Of a stretch of DNA of 64,000 bases, positions 10,955-22,897 are shown in pieces. The notes beneath the pieces were generated by a model that worked only from the letters and a program-made list of their open reading frames with translations, did not search any database and had not been told where the DNA came from. Both the position numbers and the translations under genes were made by a program. The stretch's first letter is position 1, and each line of letters opens with the position of its first letter. This stretch comes from Terfezia claveryi (Eukaryota; Ascomycota; Pezizomycetes; Pezizales; Pezizaceae): positions 62,001 through 126,000 of the forward strand of contig WHUX01000138.1 of assembly GCA_015179025.1 (NCBI GenBank). Direction: 5' to 3'.

Positions 10955-12100
10955 ATGTCTTCTGAAGCAGGACCATCAAGGCAACCACGAACCCATTCAA
11001 GAGTTCACCAAAATCAGCCTGATAGCGAAGAAGAAATCCTCAAAACCATTGTACTCTCGCAACCACAACCACTAGCTATTCCACAACCACAACCACTAGC
11101 TATTCCACAACCACAACCTCTAGCTCCTGAAGCTATACCACCCCAAGTTCAACTGGCTTTAGCGCTTGCTGCACAAGCACCGCAAGCGGCAGTACCTATT
11201 TCTGTCCATCGGGACTTCAGGTCTAGTATTAAGCTAGAAAAGCTAGCAATTCTTGAAGATGCAAAGAACTATGATCTTTGGTTACAACAGATGTTGATGA
11301 TCTTTGATGCTCTAGAAGCTACACAAGTAGTTGTCAATGGCTATATTTCTCCGCTCACAGCAACAGCTGCTGAAATAATACATCATAAGCATATAGAGAC
11401 AGAATCTCTTCTGCTCCTTATTCAAGTTGTTTTGCAGAAAATCATGCTGCAGATTGGTAGGCATAGGTCTGCAAATAAGATCTAGCATTATCTCCGCAAA
11501 ACATACTACAAAGATACCCCGCTATCCTTTGTACATGAGATTCATGCCTTTAATTCGCTTGCTTCCACACTTGATACCTCGCAATCAATTTCTCAGTTCC
11601 TTGATACTTTTGAGATTCGATAGATGCAGTTGCACCAATTGACCTCGAATGTACATCCTGGCAGCTTCAAGGCTGTATATAGGACTTTGCTGGAACTTGA
11701 AGAAGCTAAGCGCGAATACCTCCTCGCTTCCTTAGTCACTCACTACCACAATATAGTAGATAACCTAACTACTAAGGAAAATCTCTCATATGATGATTTG
11801 AAGAAGAGGCTAGTAGGTCTAGCAATCAATAACCAACTCTCTAGCTACAATGGCAGAAACCAGACCAATATGGCGCTACTAGCCAACGGTCGCCCGAATA
11901 AGGCTAGAAGGAAGAAATTTGCGCAATCCCAGCAATAAGCCACAAAATCTCAATCCCAGCAAGCTTCACAAGCTTCGCAAGCTTCTGCAGATCCAGGCAC
12001 TCGGTCTTGTACCTACTGCAAATGACACGGACATCGATTCAAAGGTCATGTCTGGCAAGATTGCCAGAAGCTAAAACATGACCAAGCTAGTAAGAAACAA
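10955..12100 (+). pseudogene. Copia gag with zinc knuckle, interrupted
   Basis: Starts at ATG 10955 shortly after the primer-binding site. A Gln/Pro/Leu repeat (11058-11120) precedes a capsid-like region with YDLWLQQM. The frame continues through TAG at 11483 and 11621 and TAA at 11936, all of the CAG/CAA>T type, to a nucleocapsid zinc knuckle near 12010-12070: CTYCK, a TGA in place of Arg, then HGHRFKGH...C. The knuckle is longer than the usual CX2CX4HX4C. Confidence 0.75.
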
Positions 12101-12265
12101 ATAGCACAGCCCCAAGCGGCTGTTGCTCAAGTTGCGCAAGCCTCCGTTTCTGAAGCTCAAGTTGCACAAGCCTCCATTTCTCAAGGGCTTGTCTCCCAAC
12201 AACTCGATCCCTCCAGTTTTGTCTCTGAATCTATTCAGACCAACCCATAGGTTAGTACAATATAC

Positions 12266-15200
12266 ACCTGGAAACTAGACACATGTGCAACAGCTTACAT
12301 AATATCTGATATAGGTCATTTCTACCACATCTACCCGCATCATAGAGTTGTGAAGGTTGGGGGTAACAACCTCCTTCCTATCGAGGGGAAAAGCAGTGTG
12401 ATAATACATGCCTCTCTACCCAACAAACAATCAACCGTCTGTTCTTAAAGGATGTGTTATATGTGCCTACTATAAGTCATAGTCTGTTTGCCTGGGATGT
12501 CGTTAAGTTTAAGGTTGTTATGGTCACTAGGGATAATGTTATTCATATATTCAATAAAAGTGATCTTCAGACTCCGATCTTAATTGCAGACATTAGGGAC
12601 AAGCTTCCCTGGTTGCGAGAAACTATGAATTCGCAATCTCATATAAGCCCTATAAGCTCTAATGCTCATACTGGCCTTATGAGCTCTTCGCTTACTTCGC
12701 AAATTCATATAAGCTCTGTAAGTAGCTCTAATGCTCATACCGGCCTTATGAGCTCTTCGCTTACTTCGCAACCACATATAAGCCCTATGAGCTCTTCACT
12801 TACTTGGCAATCTGATATAATCCCTATGAGCTCTTCGCTTACTTCGTAACCTCATATAAGCCCTATGAGCTCTAATGCTCATACCGACCTTATGATGTCT
12901 TCTTCATATATTCATTAGTATAATACATTTGGGCATGCAGCCAATATACATCCAGCTGCATATACTGACGGCGAGCTCTTACCCAAGGCACCCGCCAACT
13001 TCACATGCAATGCATATATTATGTGAAAATCAAAAAATAATACCCCATTCACTCTTTCTCATACTCGCTCTACTAGGGCATTTGAACTCATACATAGTGA
13101 TCTAAGTGGCAAGCAGCCTATCGCATATTATAGTAACTCTCTCTATTACATCACGTTTATAGACGATTTTACCCACATGGCATAGATGCACTATCTAATA
13201 GCCAAATCCGATACAAACCAAGTAATTATTGATTTTATCACCTTTATCCAAAGGCAGTACAATACCACTATTCTGGCTGTTTTAACTGATAACAGTGGAG
13301 AATATAACAAGGTTGATACTTGCTTTAAACAATAAGGCATACGCCATATAAGGACAACACCGAATTCTCATGAATCGAATGGTATTGCGGAATCCTTTAA
13401 CTGCACAATACAGACAATAGTCAGAGGCATGCTCACCAATATCTCAGATAAGAGGTTGTAGGCGGAAGCATGCTCAACCGCTGTATATTTGAAGAACCGC
13501 TTTCCACATTTACATCTCCAAGGGATAATACTCTATAAAGCCCAGTATAAGGCAAAACTATCAATTAGTTATTTACACCCTTTTGGACAGTATTGCTTTG
13601 CTCACATCTACGAGGAAAATAGACCAAGTGGCAGCAAGCTTCTTCCACGGGCAGAAAGTGCGATATTTGTTGGCTATATGGACAGTACCTCTATATATGG
13701 GATACAGGTTAATAATAAGCACATTAAGACAATCAGAGCGGCTCTTTGCTCCTTCCCTTAAGAAAGCACGAGCTTACAAGCAAGCTTACCAGCAAGGTTA
13801 CTAGCGAGCAATCAAGCAAGCTTACTAGCAAGCTTACCAGCAAGCAATCAAGCAAGCTTACCAAGCTTGAGGTATGACCTAAGACTATGGAAAAAGGCTA
13901 AAATTGCTATTATTGCTGAAAACTTGCCAATCGATGCTGAAGCTCAAACAAGTGACTCTACCCAGCTACCCAAAGCAATCTCATATGAGCTAGCCTTGCT
14001 TGCCGCCAACATTACCAATGAACCCAGAACTTACTTACAAGCTTCTAAAGGGCCCGATGCCCCTAAATGGTATGCGGCAATGCAAGCAGAGCTGCAAGCT
14101 TTAGCTGACCAAAAGGTCTGGGATATTGTACTTATACCCTGTAACCACAATATTGTCAGTTTCAAATAGGTATATAAGATAAAGCGGGATGCTGCTGCCA
14201 ATATCAGCCGGTATAAAGCAAAATTAGTAGCACAAGGGTATTCTCAGCAACCTGGTACGGATTTTGATGAGGTTTTCGCTCCAGTCGTCAGATATGACTC
14301 ACTGTGCTTGCTTATTGCCCTATCAATATACTCAAACTGGCCAAAACCAGACCAGCTTGATATCAAGGGCGTATTCCTATATGGCTATCTTAGTGAAGAA
14401 GTCTATATGCATCTTCCTCCTGGTTTCTTCGAAGATCAGCTAGACTTATGTGCTCTATTAAAATGATCTATATATGGACTAAAACAAAGTCCAAGGCAGT
14501 GGTATGCTAGGCTAACTGGCTTCCTCATACCGCTGGGCTACAAAGCAACCAACTTTAACCCTTGCATCTTAGTACATACCAGTCATAATATCATTATTGC
14601 AATCTATATTGATGATATTACTATATTTGGATCCAGTCCACTTAGACAGGAGCTAAAGGAATCGCTAAAGAGAGAATTCGATCTCAGCGATATGAGCCCT
14701 CTAAACTGGCTGCTTGGGATTCAAATAGAATGACAACATCAAGATTCGGTAACCTTGTTGCAACACACAAATATAGACCAATTACTGGCGAAATTTGGGA
14801 TGGACTCTTGCAACCCAGTCGTTCTTCCTCTCAATCCTCACTACAAGCTAGTAAAGGCTGATGAAGGAGATAATAACCTTGCTGATGTCTCTCTATACCA
14901 GGAAATTATAGGCTCTCTAATGTACCTTGTAATTGGCACACGTTGGGATCTGGCATATATGGTCTTGGCACTCTCTCAATTCTCTTCGAAGCCAACAACA
15001 GCTCATATGGGGGCACTCAAGCAAGTCTTGCGATACCTCAAAGGCACTCGCAACCTTAAGCTTTTATATACCCTAAACCCTATTCATTTAGCTGGCTTCT
15101 CAGATGCAGATTATGCAGGTGATCGATCTAACCGAAAATCTACCACGGGCTACATCTTTTAGATAGTAACTAATACCATTTGCTGGCGGACTATTAAACA

Positions 15201-15501
15201 GCGCTGTGTCGCTACTTCCACAGTCGAAGCCGAATACATTGCTCTCTCAACAACTGCCAAGTACCATGTGTGGCTTCAGTCTGCTCTGAATGAACTCAGA
15301 ATTACTGCCCCAGCCGCCCTAAGTGCTGATAACGATGGCTCTATTGATCTGACATCTAATCCTCGAATTAGTGATAAGAGCAAACATATCGAAGTGGCTT
15401 ATCATCATGTGCGAGACCTTGTTGAGTCTAGGAAACTCACAGTGCTATACGTTCCTAGCCATGATAATTTAGCTGACTTATGTACTAAACTATTTCCCTA
15501 G
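12266..15501 (+). pseudogene. Copia pol: protease, integrase, RT, RNase H, interrupted
   Basis: The protease site reads LDTCAT at ~12275 (expected D-S/T-G-A-T; Gly replaced by Cys). A one-base frame change near 12420-12440 leads to the second frame. Integrase: FGHAAN, IHSDLSG (~13083), TDNSGEYN (~13290) and NGIAESF (~13380) give the D,D,E triad. RT: DFDEVFAPV, QLDIKGVF and the catalytic YIDD near 14610. RNase H: GFSDADYAGD at ~15100 and the C-terminal KHIEVAYHHVRD. Stops are scattered (e.g. TAG after YIF near 15160). Confidence 0.85.
12630..12900 (+). repeat. In-frame tandem repeat in copia pol, protease-integrase linker
   Basis: Irregular units with ATGAGCTCTTCGCTTACTTC and CTCATATAAGCCC repeat about five times, encoding Ser-rich peptide between protease and integrase. 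A second array of CAAGCTTACCAGCAAGC units lies at about 13774-13865 between integrase and RT. Confidence 0.75.
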
Positions 15502-15698
15502 CTACGACTCTCTTTGCTAAGAGATTTCGTCCTATGCAAGTCATAAAAAAAAAAAAAAAAAAATCAAATTCAACACTCTTTTCCCTATACATATTTTTAT
15601 TTTTCCATATCCATGGTTTTTTTATAGGTTTTTTAATAAGGTTGACTTGATTGCGTACATTTAGGAAGATAGGAGGGGCTTGAGTCTAGCAAGTATGA

Positions 15699-15710
15699 GC
15701 TGAGGAGGGG
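15699..15710 (+). promoter_or_regulatory. Copia polypurine tract
   Basis: GCTGAGGAGGGG lies directly before the 3' LTR start (15711), the expected place for plus-strand priming. A poly-A run at 15545-15563 is unrelated to it. Confidence 0.65.
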
Positions 15711-16189
15711 TATTAGTAATTGAATGCTATACATTCATACATTCCGCCCATGCCTTTCTATTCCACATGTAATGACCTTCGGCCTGCAGATCTTATGGCA
15801 AGCAACAGCCTTCTCAGGCATTGCATGCTTCGGCCTTTATAGGTATTATGTACTTTGGCCTTCATAGGTATTACGTGCTCTGGTCTATAGATCATATGGC
15901 AAGCATCGGCCTTCACAGGCATTGCGTGCTTCGGCCTTCATAGGTATTGTGTGCTACTCATATGTCCTTCTTCTTCTTCACTTTCTTATTTACGTTTATT
16001 CATGTATATATATCTTGTTCGTTTCCTGTTGGATAGAGATATAACAATCATATCACAATGCATCTCTTAGCTACAATACAGCTCTCACTTCTTCATATCT
16101 CTATGTGACAATCTCACTTTACTCATTCGTATTATCCTTCAGTAGACATTTGGATCTCACTGCTGCACTTCCCTCCTTTATTATTTAAA
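15711..16189 (+). repeat. Copia 3' LTR
   Basis: Same unit as 10456-10909 with one extra ~24-bp internal copy and many transitions (start TATTAG instead of TGTTAG). Followed by the GGCCT target duplicate. Confidence 0.85.
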
Positions 16190-16205
16190 GGCCTAAGCTT
16201 GCGAA

Positions 16206-18093
16206 ATGGGTCGGGTGAAGTCAAGAAAACTCAAGTTACAGTACCAAAAGGAGTTATCTATTGCTCATGCACTAAAAGGTCTGCAATCTGGGCTCTACCC
16301 ACCAATCTGCAAGGCTGCTGATATCAATAGTATTGCATTGACTACCCTACAAAGACGTTTTTATAGAGGACAAGACAGAGTGGCTGGATATGAGTTCTAG
16401 CAGCTAGTGATAGCAGTAGAAGAATGAGCTATTTTATACTAGATATATTGGTTGGAGCTTGCAGGCTTCCACTCTAGATTGAGCATGTTCGAGAGGCAGT
16501 CATGATTTTGTTGAATGTACCTAAAAACCTAGATCAAGTTATAGAAAAGAATTGGATTACTAGATTTCTTAATTGACATCTAGACCTTGTAGCAAAGTTC
16601 TTATCTGCATTCAATAAAAAGAGAATTAAGGCTAGTGATCTAAAGGTTCTAATAGATCACTTTCAAAGGTTAGATTTGCTTATTCAAAGATTCAATATTC
16701 TAGAAGATATAAGGTTTAATATAGATGAAAAAACATTAGTGATAGGTAAGTCTAATCAATATAAGATTATTTGTAGACATTAAAGAATAGGGATGATAGA
16801 AAAGCTTATATAGGATAGTAATAGGAAGCTAATAACAGTTATTGAAACTATATATGAAAATAAAACAGTATTATCTTCTTTAGTTATTTATTAAGGAGTG
16901 AAGCAATCTATAGGTTAATTCTAGTATTTAGATACAGATTCAGAAGTAGAGAGTTCCTTAATTGCAATTTCACCTAAAAAATAAACAAACTATAGGCTTA
17001 AAATAAAATAGCTTAAGCATTCGATAAAATAATAAAGCTACAAGTTACAGTAATATCTCCCTACTATCTGCTTATTATTAATGACCATGATTTTATATTA
17101 CTCTTGAGTTTGTTAAGTATTGTGATAAAGCTAATATTAAGCCCTATTATTTACTACCATATAGTACTTATCTACTTCAGCTATTAGATGTTAGTTTGTT
17201 TTCACCACTTTATTAAGCATATGGCAAAGTAGTAGATTGGATAATACAATTCTCATTTTTTTCAATTTGGAAGAGAAATTTCTTTCTTTTACTTGTTAAG
17301 GCTCGATAAGTAATATATATAAAGAAAAATATTATAGTAGGATGCTATAGAGCTGGTTTGATTCTATTTAATATTCCATATATTTTTGACAAACTTCTAC
17401 ACAGACATGTCTCAAAATCATCAATGCCTCCTCTTCCTCTAACTATTGCAACTCCAAAAAAATTAAGTATTCTTCTTTACTACACTTAAAGGACAAAGCT
17501 TATATTAAAAGAAGATGATTCTGTTGACAAAGCTGAACTTTTGGACATGATAGAACATTTAGAGTACTTTATGATTATAGCAGGTAAGGATTGAGACATA
17601 AAGCAAGTTACTTTTAGCAAATAGTAGGAGACAGTATAGTTAGCTACTTTTAAGGATAAGAGGCATATTGGAAAGGGTTATAGTAAGGTAATTAATGGCA
17701 AAACACTTGCTAGATTATATAAAAAGTGAGATACAGCAGATCTAAAGTAAGTGCAGGCTGCAGAAAAGAGACAGGCTAAACAAGTAGCTGTTCAATTGGC
17801 TGTAGGTCACTCTACCAAAGCCAAGTAGATTTTAATTCAATTACCAGTGGTTAATGAAGTTTCTAATAATGAATTGGATAGGTGGAATTCGGATTCAAGT
17901 TCATCTTCCTCTTCTGATTCTACTTTGGCTATTATTACCGTTTTTACCCCATTACCCTTATTATGAAGGGTTATGACCCCTCAAACCATCCCTTTCACTC
18001 TCAAAATACGTTCTTGGAGGTCTTTAATTCACATTCCTTCAATTCCATCTACTCCGCACTCTCATGTAACTAGATCTACCTCAAAACGTATCT
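16206..18093 (+). pseudogene. Fot1/pogo transposase relic (HTH + DDE)
   Basis: ATG 16206 opens a pipsqueak-type helix-turn-helix (ALKGLQSGLYPPICKAA, then a second helix ending RRFYRGQDR). After many RIP-type stops, DDE-domain signatures persist: FNIDEKTLVIGKS near 16710, a decayed LLII.DHD.. block near 17080, and HSTYLLQLLDVSLFSPLY near 17160-17215, the hallmark of Fot1/pogo transposases (usual HSTHLLQPLDV). A C-terminal NIIVGCYRAGLI.FN segment lies near 17325-17370 and a Ser-rich tail near 17900. Apparent length (~620 codons) is near the upper family range. Confidence 0.8.
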
Positions 18094-18104
18094 AGTAAAA
18101 AATT

Positions 18105-18146
18105 GAGCCACATCCCGGTGGTGAGCCTAATCCCAGTGATGGATGG
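18105..18146 (-). repeat. Right terminal inverted repeat of the pogo element
   Basis: Reverse complement of the left repeat, 34 of 36 inner bases identical, followed by TA at 18147-18148. It begins about ten bases after the last codons of the transposase relic. Confidence 0.85.
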
Positions 18147-18639
18147 TACAAGCAGGACCATCCACGGAAAAAGAAACCTGGGGCAGTGGGAGGATCACCA
18201 CGAGCCCCACAACCAAAGGGCAAAGCTAAAGAGTGGGCGGAAGCCGCAGTACCTTCCACCTCCGAATCGACCCTCCATTCCCAAAATCCTGCAGCGGCGG
18301 CACCACCCTCGAACACCACCCCCGAACAAGAAGTAGCTAGTTTCTTGTTTTTGGCAGAAACTGGGCACACGGTAGCCCAGTGACTAGTTCCCTCATCGTA
18401 TATATTTAACTTGTTTGTCAGGGGTGAGCTAGTGATCATGGTGATATCTGTCGCAATATCGGTATTTGGGGCCTACAAGGGTACAATCACTAGGCTCGGG
18501 CCTAACGGGGCTAAAGGTGCGAAGAACAATAGCTTCATTCAAAGTAACCGAGCGATACAAAACTTCGCTCGAGTCTTAAAGAGCAATAACCAAATACAAG
18601 AAGTGGGCATATATATAGGAAAGCGGGGTTGACTTCAGG

Positions 18640-20430
18640 CCACCCACCATTGGGTGGCGCCGGCCCGGTCTGCATAATCTCAGCCGTAACAGTACTCCCA
18701 GTCTGCTAGAGGGTGTCCCGACCGACTATCTTCACTCACCCTACTTCCTCCATGTGTGCATGTATATTGGCAAGCAATTAGGGCATGGGGTCCCCACTCA
18801 GTGTAACATCTCCTGAGCCCACTAACCCCACTCAGAGTCTTCAACTCCCGAGTCATCAAGTTAAACATCTGTAGAACTCAACATCTGGCAGCTATGTCTT
18901 GTAAGGTAGACTGGTAGATCCGGGGTAATCTCTCAGGGGGGGTATTCCCACATGCCATTGCCATTAAAAACCTCTGCGCGGCAAAACCCTGTGGGAAAAA
19001 GCCAACGTCACAGGAAAAGGTTTAATATATGCTTTCCCAGCTATCTAACCCGACTTGCCACTGCAAGGGGGGTGTCATGGTCATTTGCATGCTCGTGGTG
19101 CTTGTTCGGGTCTTTAGCACTCACAGCGCTCATTCGGGTCTTTTGGCACTCGCTGCGCTAGCTATGGCGGGGGTCTTTAACCAAGGCAGGGCTCTTCACC
19201 CAAGGTGGGGGTCTTCAAGGCGGCGGTGTCTTTGAGCTTTCGAACGGGGTCTTTGAGAGCTCCATATCTCATAAAAGATTTTATCGGCATTTGCCTGCAG
19301 GCTTCGCTCAAGGCGGGGCCTTGCTTTAGACATATTCAATTAGCGGCATGTGAGCTCAATCATCTCAGATGTGCGTTCTTTGACTTATCTGAGTTGCTAG
19401 TGCTCTGTACTAGGCTTCCTATACCAACATCTGGTGGCTGTCCGGTAAACATATCCACCCTAGTACTACTCCCCATTTTCAATCAGGCATCCCGACTGAT
19501 AACTCCCCCCTCTGCCTCAGTTGATACCGGCGCAATTCTTCTATCTGCAGAAAAAAAATTTTCAGCTAGGATTGCCTGCGGAATTGCTAGCACAACAGCT
19601 AGCGGAATTGCCAGCACAACAGCCAGCGGAATTACCAGCAGAATTGCCAGCAGAATTAGCAGTAGAATGGTGAGCAAAGTCACCTACGGAACAGGCCATG
19701 TTATGGGTCCATAATCTTAGATTGGTTGCGCAATCTATTCTTCCCTGATTAACTCCAACATCTGGAGCCGTTGCTTGAACTCACATGAGCCACTATGCTG
19801 CTTGGAATCCAAGCAACTACAACTATGCACGGAGAACTCTCCTAGGCCACACGCTTCCTTATGCCAATCCCTTTAACGCCTACGCGAGACGCACTACCCA
19901 CCTTGCTGAGGTGGTTGATCAGGCTACACTCGGCAGCCCTAGTAGGGTATTGGTTATCGCAACCGAATTGCGTAGGTCCCTCACCAGGTAGCAGGCTACC
20001 CCCCTTCCGCTGGGGCGGTCCCACTGACTCAACATGCCACCACTTCCCCTAATGACTTCGTGAAGGGCCCATCATTAGGTAGCGGTGACTTGTTGTCAGG
20101 AACCATTTGTAGTGCTACCTCGGTGACCGTTGCTGGCATGCTCACGGTATGCCACCCGTGTTGGAACGTGGTGGAGCCAAAAGACTGGTGTGCCTCAATG
20201 CATCGCTTGCTTTTTTCTTGTAGCCCAAGCGGAGGTTCATACATCTGTCGACAGTAACAGTAGCTTGCTTCACCCAAGCCAATTGTCATGTCTCTGCAGG
20301 GGCTGGCCCCAAGCGGAGGTCACTTACCTGAGCCACCTCAGCTGAATACCAGTCCTTCCTACACCAGGTTGGAGCAAGTATTAGCAAAGGCTCAGGTAAC
20401 ATCATGGACCCTGTAAACCGCAGCACATTG
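18640..20430. other. GC-balanced non-coding region
   Basis: No gene recognised. It contains direct repeats of a GGGTCTTT phrase at 19100-19260, a tandem array at ~19568-19670 (AGCGGAATTGCCAGCACAAC units, about five copies), and a repeated CCCAAGCGGAGGT at ~20225 and ~20310. Short ORFs here look like chance. It may be the rest of the LTR element that hosts the pogo insertion. Confidence 0.35.
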
Positions 20431-20435
20431 CGGGA

Positions 20436-20780
20436 GATGAGCGCCTCTAGCTCATATTGCCGGAGAGAGCTCGTCTGGCTCATATCACCAGGGGTAAGCT
20501 CGTCTAGCTTATATCGCCGAGGGTGAGCTCGTCTAGCTCATATTGCCGGGGGTGAGCTCGTCTAGCTCATATCGCGGGGGATGAGCTCGTCTAGCTCATG
20601 TTGCGGGGGGTGAGCTCGTCTAGCTCATATCGCCGGAGGTGAGCTCATCTATGATCATATTGCCGGAGGTGAGCTCGTCTAGCTCATATTGCCATGGTGA
20701 GCTCATCTAGCTCATATTGCCATGGTGAGCTCGTCTAGCTCATACTGCCGTGGTGAGCTCGTTCAGCTTGTTTCACCATA
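20436..20780. repeat. 28-29-bp satellite, about 12 copies
   Basis: Units of GTGAGCTCGTCTAGCTCATA then TTGCCGGGG, with the GAGCTC core kept in nearly all copies. Ends where the next array begins. Confidence 0.9.
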
Positions 20781-20789
20781 ATAGAGCCC

Positions 20790-21190
20790 GCGGGGGGTAT
20801 TAGGCTTGCTGCGGGTATTGAGCTCGCTCGGTGGCATTAAGCTCGCTAGGGGTATTAAGCCTCGCTCGGGGTATTGAGCTCGCTAGGGGCTTATAAGCTC
20901 GCTGGGGTGATCGCTCATCGGGGCCTTATAAGCTCGCTGGCTCGTCGGGGGGCCTATAAGCTCGCTCGCTCATCGGGGCCTTATAAGCTCGCTCGCTCGT
21001 CGGGGCCTTATAAGCTCGCTCGCTCGTCGGGGGGCTTATAAGCTCGCTGGCTGGTCGGGGGGCTTATAAGCTCGCTCGCTCATCGGGGCCTTATAAGCTC
21101 GCTCGCTCGTCGGGGCCTTATAAGCTCGCTCGCTCGTCGGGGGGCTTATAAGCTCGCTGGCTGGTCGGGGGGCTTATAAGCTCGCTCGAT
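20790..21190. repeat. 27-bp satellite, about 14 copies, with higher-order 4-unit repeat
   Basis: Units of TATAAGCTCGCTCGCTCGTC then GGGGCCT. The last eight fall into two near-identical blocks of four (about 108 bp each), distinguished by CATC, CGTC, CGTC and GGTC variants, so the array grew by block duplication. Confidence 0.9.
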
Positions 21191-21232
21191 ACCTAGAACG
21201 TTATGAATGTCAATAAAGGATTAGTATGTCGT

Positions 21233-22175
21233 TTTTTATTTATTTATTTCTTTTTTTGAAGTCTGTACATGTATAGAGCCTAAGTGACCCCGTTCCCTCA
21301 TCCCAAGGGACTTGGTACACCCACGGGGTAACGGGTCACATAAGCGTCCTGCCTCCCGAGCCCAAGAAAAATCATCCGAAAAGACCCTCCCAACCCCCGC
21401 CACGGCCTCTAGCCGGCCCGTCCCCCAATAAGAAAAGGAACAGAAAATAAGAGAAGAAAAAGAATAAAAAAGAAAAGGAAAGGAGAGAAAGAGCCAGAGC
21501 CAGAACACCCCCCATGCTTAGGTTAGCTCAAAGTTGACAAAAAACATCTCAACTAGGTCAACCATATGTTCTTCTCAATCTTCCCTTATTTTCCTTAGCC
21601 ACCTCTCCCTCTCATCCATTTTCTTCCAGATACTCTACCTCCTCAAATCTCCTCCTCTCTTAAGTACACTAGAATGACATGTTGTCCTGTTTCAAGGTGC
21701 TGGCCATAGGTCCTGCAAGTATAGTCAACTGCATTATCAAGAACAGTTTGCCATAACTATAGATTCCCCTTTCCAGTCCTATAATAGATATAGTTAATAT
21801 AGTCCTCTCTTCTCCACTTAATAACTCTGCCTTTTCCTATCCCTATTACCCATCTATCCTCTTTTTGCCACCTTTTCTACTCTTGTTTTAACCCTCTTTC
21901 TATAATTAAGGAGTTAGCTAAGTTAAAGTCTTCTACTCTTACCTTAGCTAGAGTATTAGCTTACTTATTCCCTAGAATTCAAACATATATTATACTCTAT
22001 CCAATTGGCACTACTCTATGCTATAAGGTTTTCTACCTTTTTCTAACTTTTAAAACTATACTTAAAAGATTTACTATCCTAACTTTAGTTTTCCTTTCTA
22101 TATTTTTGATAGCTGCAAGAGCTATCTATAAGTCTAATAAAATAAGGATTCTCTAATTAAAATTAGTCTACATTA
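21233..22175 (-). mobile_element. Tad-like LINE 3' end, RIP-decayed
   Basis: On the minus strand, a decayed RNase H-like region (~22140-21880) keeps LAAIKN, then GN..ANTLA, resembling the GNE-AD-LAK motif. It is followed by YRTGKGN and a cysteine motif region with CR.YG..LETG.H near 21700, as in the C-terminal part of Tad1-type LINE ORF2. A GC-rich 3' UTR follows and ends in an A/T-rich tail (AATAAATAAATAAAAAAC) at ~21233. The 5' part is missing; the boundary is near 22180. Many stops, so no ORF survives. Confidence 0.55.
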
Positions 22176-22897
22176 GAAAAGAAAATAGTTTGCCTTTCGT
22201 GCCGCTGACGCCACAGGCACCCAAAAGGCAAACTGACAAGCTGGTGGGCCACCGTCGGGACACCCGTCCTCCTGACGCCGTACCTCCCGAGTCCTTGCGC
22301 CCTGATGCCTTCGCTGCCTCTAGGCACCAGGTGTTCAGCTCCTCTGCGTCAGGATGCACGGCACCTGCTACCATGCCTCTAGAGGCCAGCTGCCCACCTT
22401 CCCTGCCTCAGGGCACCAAGTGTCTAACTTCCTTGCCTCCGGGCGCTAGGCGTCCACCTTCCCTGCCTCTGTTGGCCAGGCCAAATATGCCCCACGGGTC
22501 GAACCCAGCTCGGGAATACCCGCTGCGGTGGGCAGGTTCAACCCCACCCATTGCGAGTTCCCTGGGTCCCCAACCACACCTTAGTTATTGTGTTTAGAAT
22601 GGGTTGGCCTTTAGCTTCTCTAAAATACAGGCCAGCCCTGTGCTATCAAGCGTACACATAACTGAGGGCGCACCTGCAAACAAGGATAATAAATGACAAT
22701 TGTATTTAGAAATCTTTATATACATAAATACGGATCCCATCCACCTCCCCATGTGACTTGTCAACCCCAGCCAATACCACCTGCCCCCGACATAGACCCG
22801 CGGAGATAATTCAACGATGCCCTAGACTTACTTCGCTCCTGGCAAATACGGCTAATACTGCACATGGCGGTATATCGAAGCAAAGGGATAGTAGAGT

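Larger units (their letters stand above)
10456..16189 (+). mobile_element. Ty1/copia retrotransposon with two LTRs, RIP-damaged
   Basis: LTRs at 10456-10909 and 15711-16189 bound a 4.8-kb interior with gag, protease, integrase, reverse transcriptase and RNase H in copia order (integrase before RT). The 5-base direct repeat GGCCT at 10451-10455 and 16190-16194 marks the target duplication. It landed inside the pogo element, about a dozen bases before the transposase ATG. Several stops and a frameshift make it non-autonomous. Confidence 0.9.
10217..18146 (+). mobile_element. Fot1/pogo-type DNA transposon, split by a copia element
   Basis: Terminal inverted repeats of ~42 bases (10217-10258 and 18105-18146) are flanked by TA on both sides (10215-10216, 18147-18148), the target duplication of the Tc1/mariner superfamily. 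Subtracting the copia insertion and its duplicated GGCCT leaves about 2.19 kb, a normal size for a Fot1/pogo element, with one transposase ORF. The transposase is full of stops, so the copy is dead. Confidence 0.85.
9795..18632 (+). pseudogene. Unknown ORF split by the nested pogo/copia insertion
   Basis: Frame reading from ATG 9795 to the TA target at 10215-10216 continues in frame at 18149 once the pogo element and one TA copy are set aside, and runs to TGA at 18630-18632. In-frame stops TAA 9921, TAA 10080 and TGA 18381 are each one C>T from CAA or CGA. The product has a charged coiled-coil-like segment around 9924-10010, a Pro/Ser/Thr-rich middle and a basic Lys-rich patch just after the insertion point. 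I do not recognise the family. An LTR-leader-like upstream sequence suggests ORF1 of an LTR element, but no pol domain follows. Reading continuity across the insertion is the main support. Confidence 0.5.

Noticed and set aside
22190..22597. 135-codon ORF, mirrored in the other palindrome arm
   Set aside because: Pro/Ala/Ser low complexity from a degenerate ~36-bp repeat; mirrored only because the arms are copies. No domain seen.
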